DNA of 64,000 nt from CAVVNN01 sp963749605 (lineage in GTDB: Bacteria > Actinomycetota > Thermoleophilia > Solirubrobacterales > 70-9): NCBI GenBank assembly GCA_963749605.1, contig CAVVNN010000004.1:62001-126000 (forward strand), read 5' to 3'. This document shows, piece after piece, positions 63,612 through 64,000 of this stretch (within the stretch, counting starts at the first letter, position 1; each line of letters starts with the position of its first letter). Position numbers and translations under genes: made by a program. The notes beneath the pieces are model-generated. The model saw only the letters and a program-made list of their open reading frames with translations, had not been told where the DNA came from and searched no databases.

Positions 63612-64000
63612 ATGGAAGCCGATCCGCTGGCGCCGTTCAGCGATCCGGTCAGGCGTTGGTTCGAGGCCTCATTCGAGAGGCCGACCCCGGCCCAGGCGGG
63701 TGGCTGGCAGGCGATCTCCGGCGGCGCCAACGCGCTGATCTGCGCCCCGACCGGCTCCGGCAAGACGCTCGCCGCGTTCCTCTGGGGGATCGATCGGCTA
63801 GCGCGGATGCCGGAGCGCGGCGGCGGCGTGCGGATCGTCTACGTCTCTCCGCTCAAGGCCCTCTCCTACGACATCGAGCGCAACCTGCGCGCTCCGCTGC
63901 GCGGGATCGGCGCCGACCTCTCCGTCGGCCTGCGCACCGGCGACACCTCGCAGTCCGAACGTCGCGCGATGCGCAAACACCCACCCGACATCCTCATCAC
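63612..64000 (+). CDS. lhr: Lhr-family ATP-dependent helicase (partial, N-terminus)
   Basis: The frame runs to the window edge. Visible blocks are the Q-like region ASFERPTPAQAGGWQAISGG, Walker A APTGSGKTLAAFLWG, motif Ia YVSPLKALSYDIERNLRAPL and GLRTGDTSQSERRAM. These match Lhr, a large 3'-5' superfamily 2 helicase linked to DNA repair. The start ATG at 63612 is 88 bases after the glycosidase stop. Length and C-terminal domains cannot be judged. Confidence 0.9.
   Translation, partial: MEADPLAPFSDPVRRWFEASFERPTPAQAGGWQAISGGANALICAPTGSGKTLAAFLWGIDRLARMPERGGGVRIVYVSPLKALSYDIERNLRAPLRGIGADLSVGLRTGDTSQSERRAMRKHPPDILI

Noticed and set aside
1..64000. CRISPR arrays, insertion sequences, prophage genes or attachment sites
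   Set aside because: No repeat-spacer pattern, transposase, integrase or phage structural gene was seen; the tRNA-Phe has no adjacent integrase.

Overview
The window is a single 64 kb piece of a high-GC bacterial chromosome with dense coding on both strands. Many adjacent genes overlap by 1 to 4 bases, and no gene-free stretch exceeds about 150 bases apart from the tRNA interval at 14.55-14.77 kb. A fused PafB-PafC WYL regulator, a DtxR-type metalloregulator, a biotin-dependent acyl-CoA carboxylase alpha chain, an MrfA-type and an Lhr-type helicase, and frequent GTG starts all fit an Actinomycetota genome. A deep lineage such as Thermoleophilia (Solirubrobacterales-like) is my best guess, but that is inference from style and gene content.

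Region 1 (1-14.6 kb) is mostly housekeeping. It holds the C-terminus of an acyl-CoA carboxylase alpha chain, a secreted sulfatase, a HAD hydrolase, sucC-sucD, a secreted YVTN/PKD protein, an aminotransferase, a DtxR regulator, a second HAD phosphatase, a divergent dihydropteroate synthase coupled to an MrfA-like helicase, a tiny coiled-coil/membrane protein and a GH15-like hydrolase. A tRNA-Phe(GAA) follows.

Region 2 (14.7-28.2 kb) holds a frameshifted SDR, an arsenate reductase and a fluoride-resistance operon: fluoride riboswitch, two CrcB/Fluc channel genes and a triple-DUF190 protein. After these come an OB-HD protein, PafBC, an MBL-fold hydrolase, a frameshifted penicillin acylase, a frameshifted DUF1906 protein, a DUF1801 protein, a PfpI-family protein, a second copy of the tiny coiled-coil/membrane protein and a PPOX-like protein.

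Region 3 (28.2-63.5 kb) is one large cell-surface polysaccharide locus of about 30 genes. It contains GT2 and GT4 glycosyltransferases, polytopic GT-C-like proteins, sugar-nucleotide enzymes (two CDP-paratose-epimerase-like SDRs, a Gfo/Idh oxidoreductase with an RmlC-like cupin, and a full rmlA-D-B-C dTDP-rhamnose set), two methyltransferases, an asparagine-synthase-like protein, an ABC exporter (Wzm/Wzt), a priming phosphoglycosyltransferase, an O-antigen-ligase-like protein and a secreted glycosidase. The sugar-nucleotide genes supply activated sugars, the GT2/GT4 enzymes assemble chains on a lipid carrier primed by the phosphoglycosyltransferase, and Wzm/Wzt or the ligase/polymerase export or attach the product. 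The window closes with the start of an Lhr-type helicase.

Nine genes carry reading-frame breaks while the protein on both sides keeps clear family motifs. Most can be repaired by one base, often in a G/C or T run, and rmlA alone has at least six. This looks more like consensus sequencing error than gene decay, and frameshifted genes should be read with that in mind. The most interesting biology is the riboswitch-controlled fluoride operon, a membrane protein that looks like an exact internal-deletion version of a nearby paralogue, and two dispersed copies of a small coiled-coil/transmembrane gene with a conserved upstream block.
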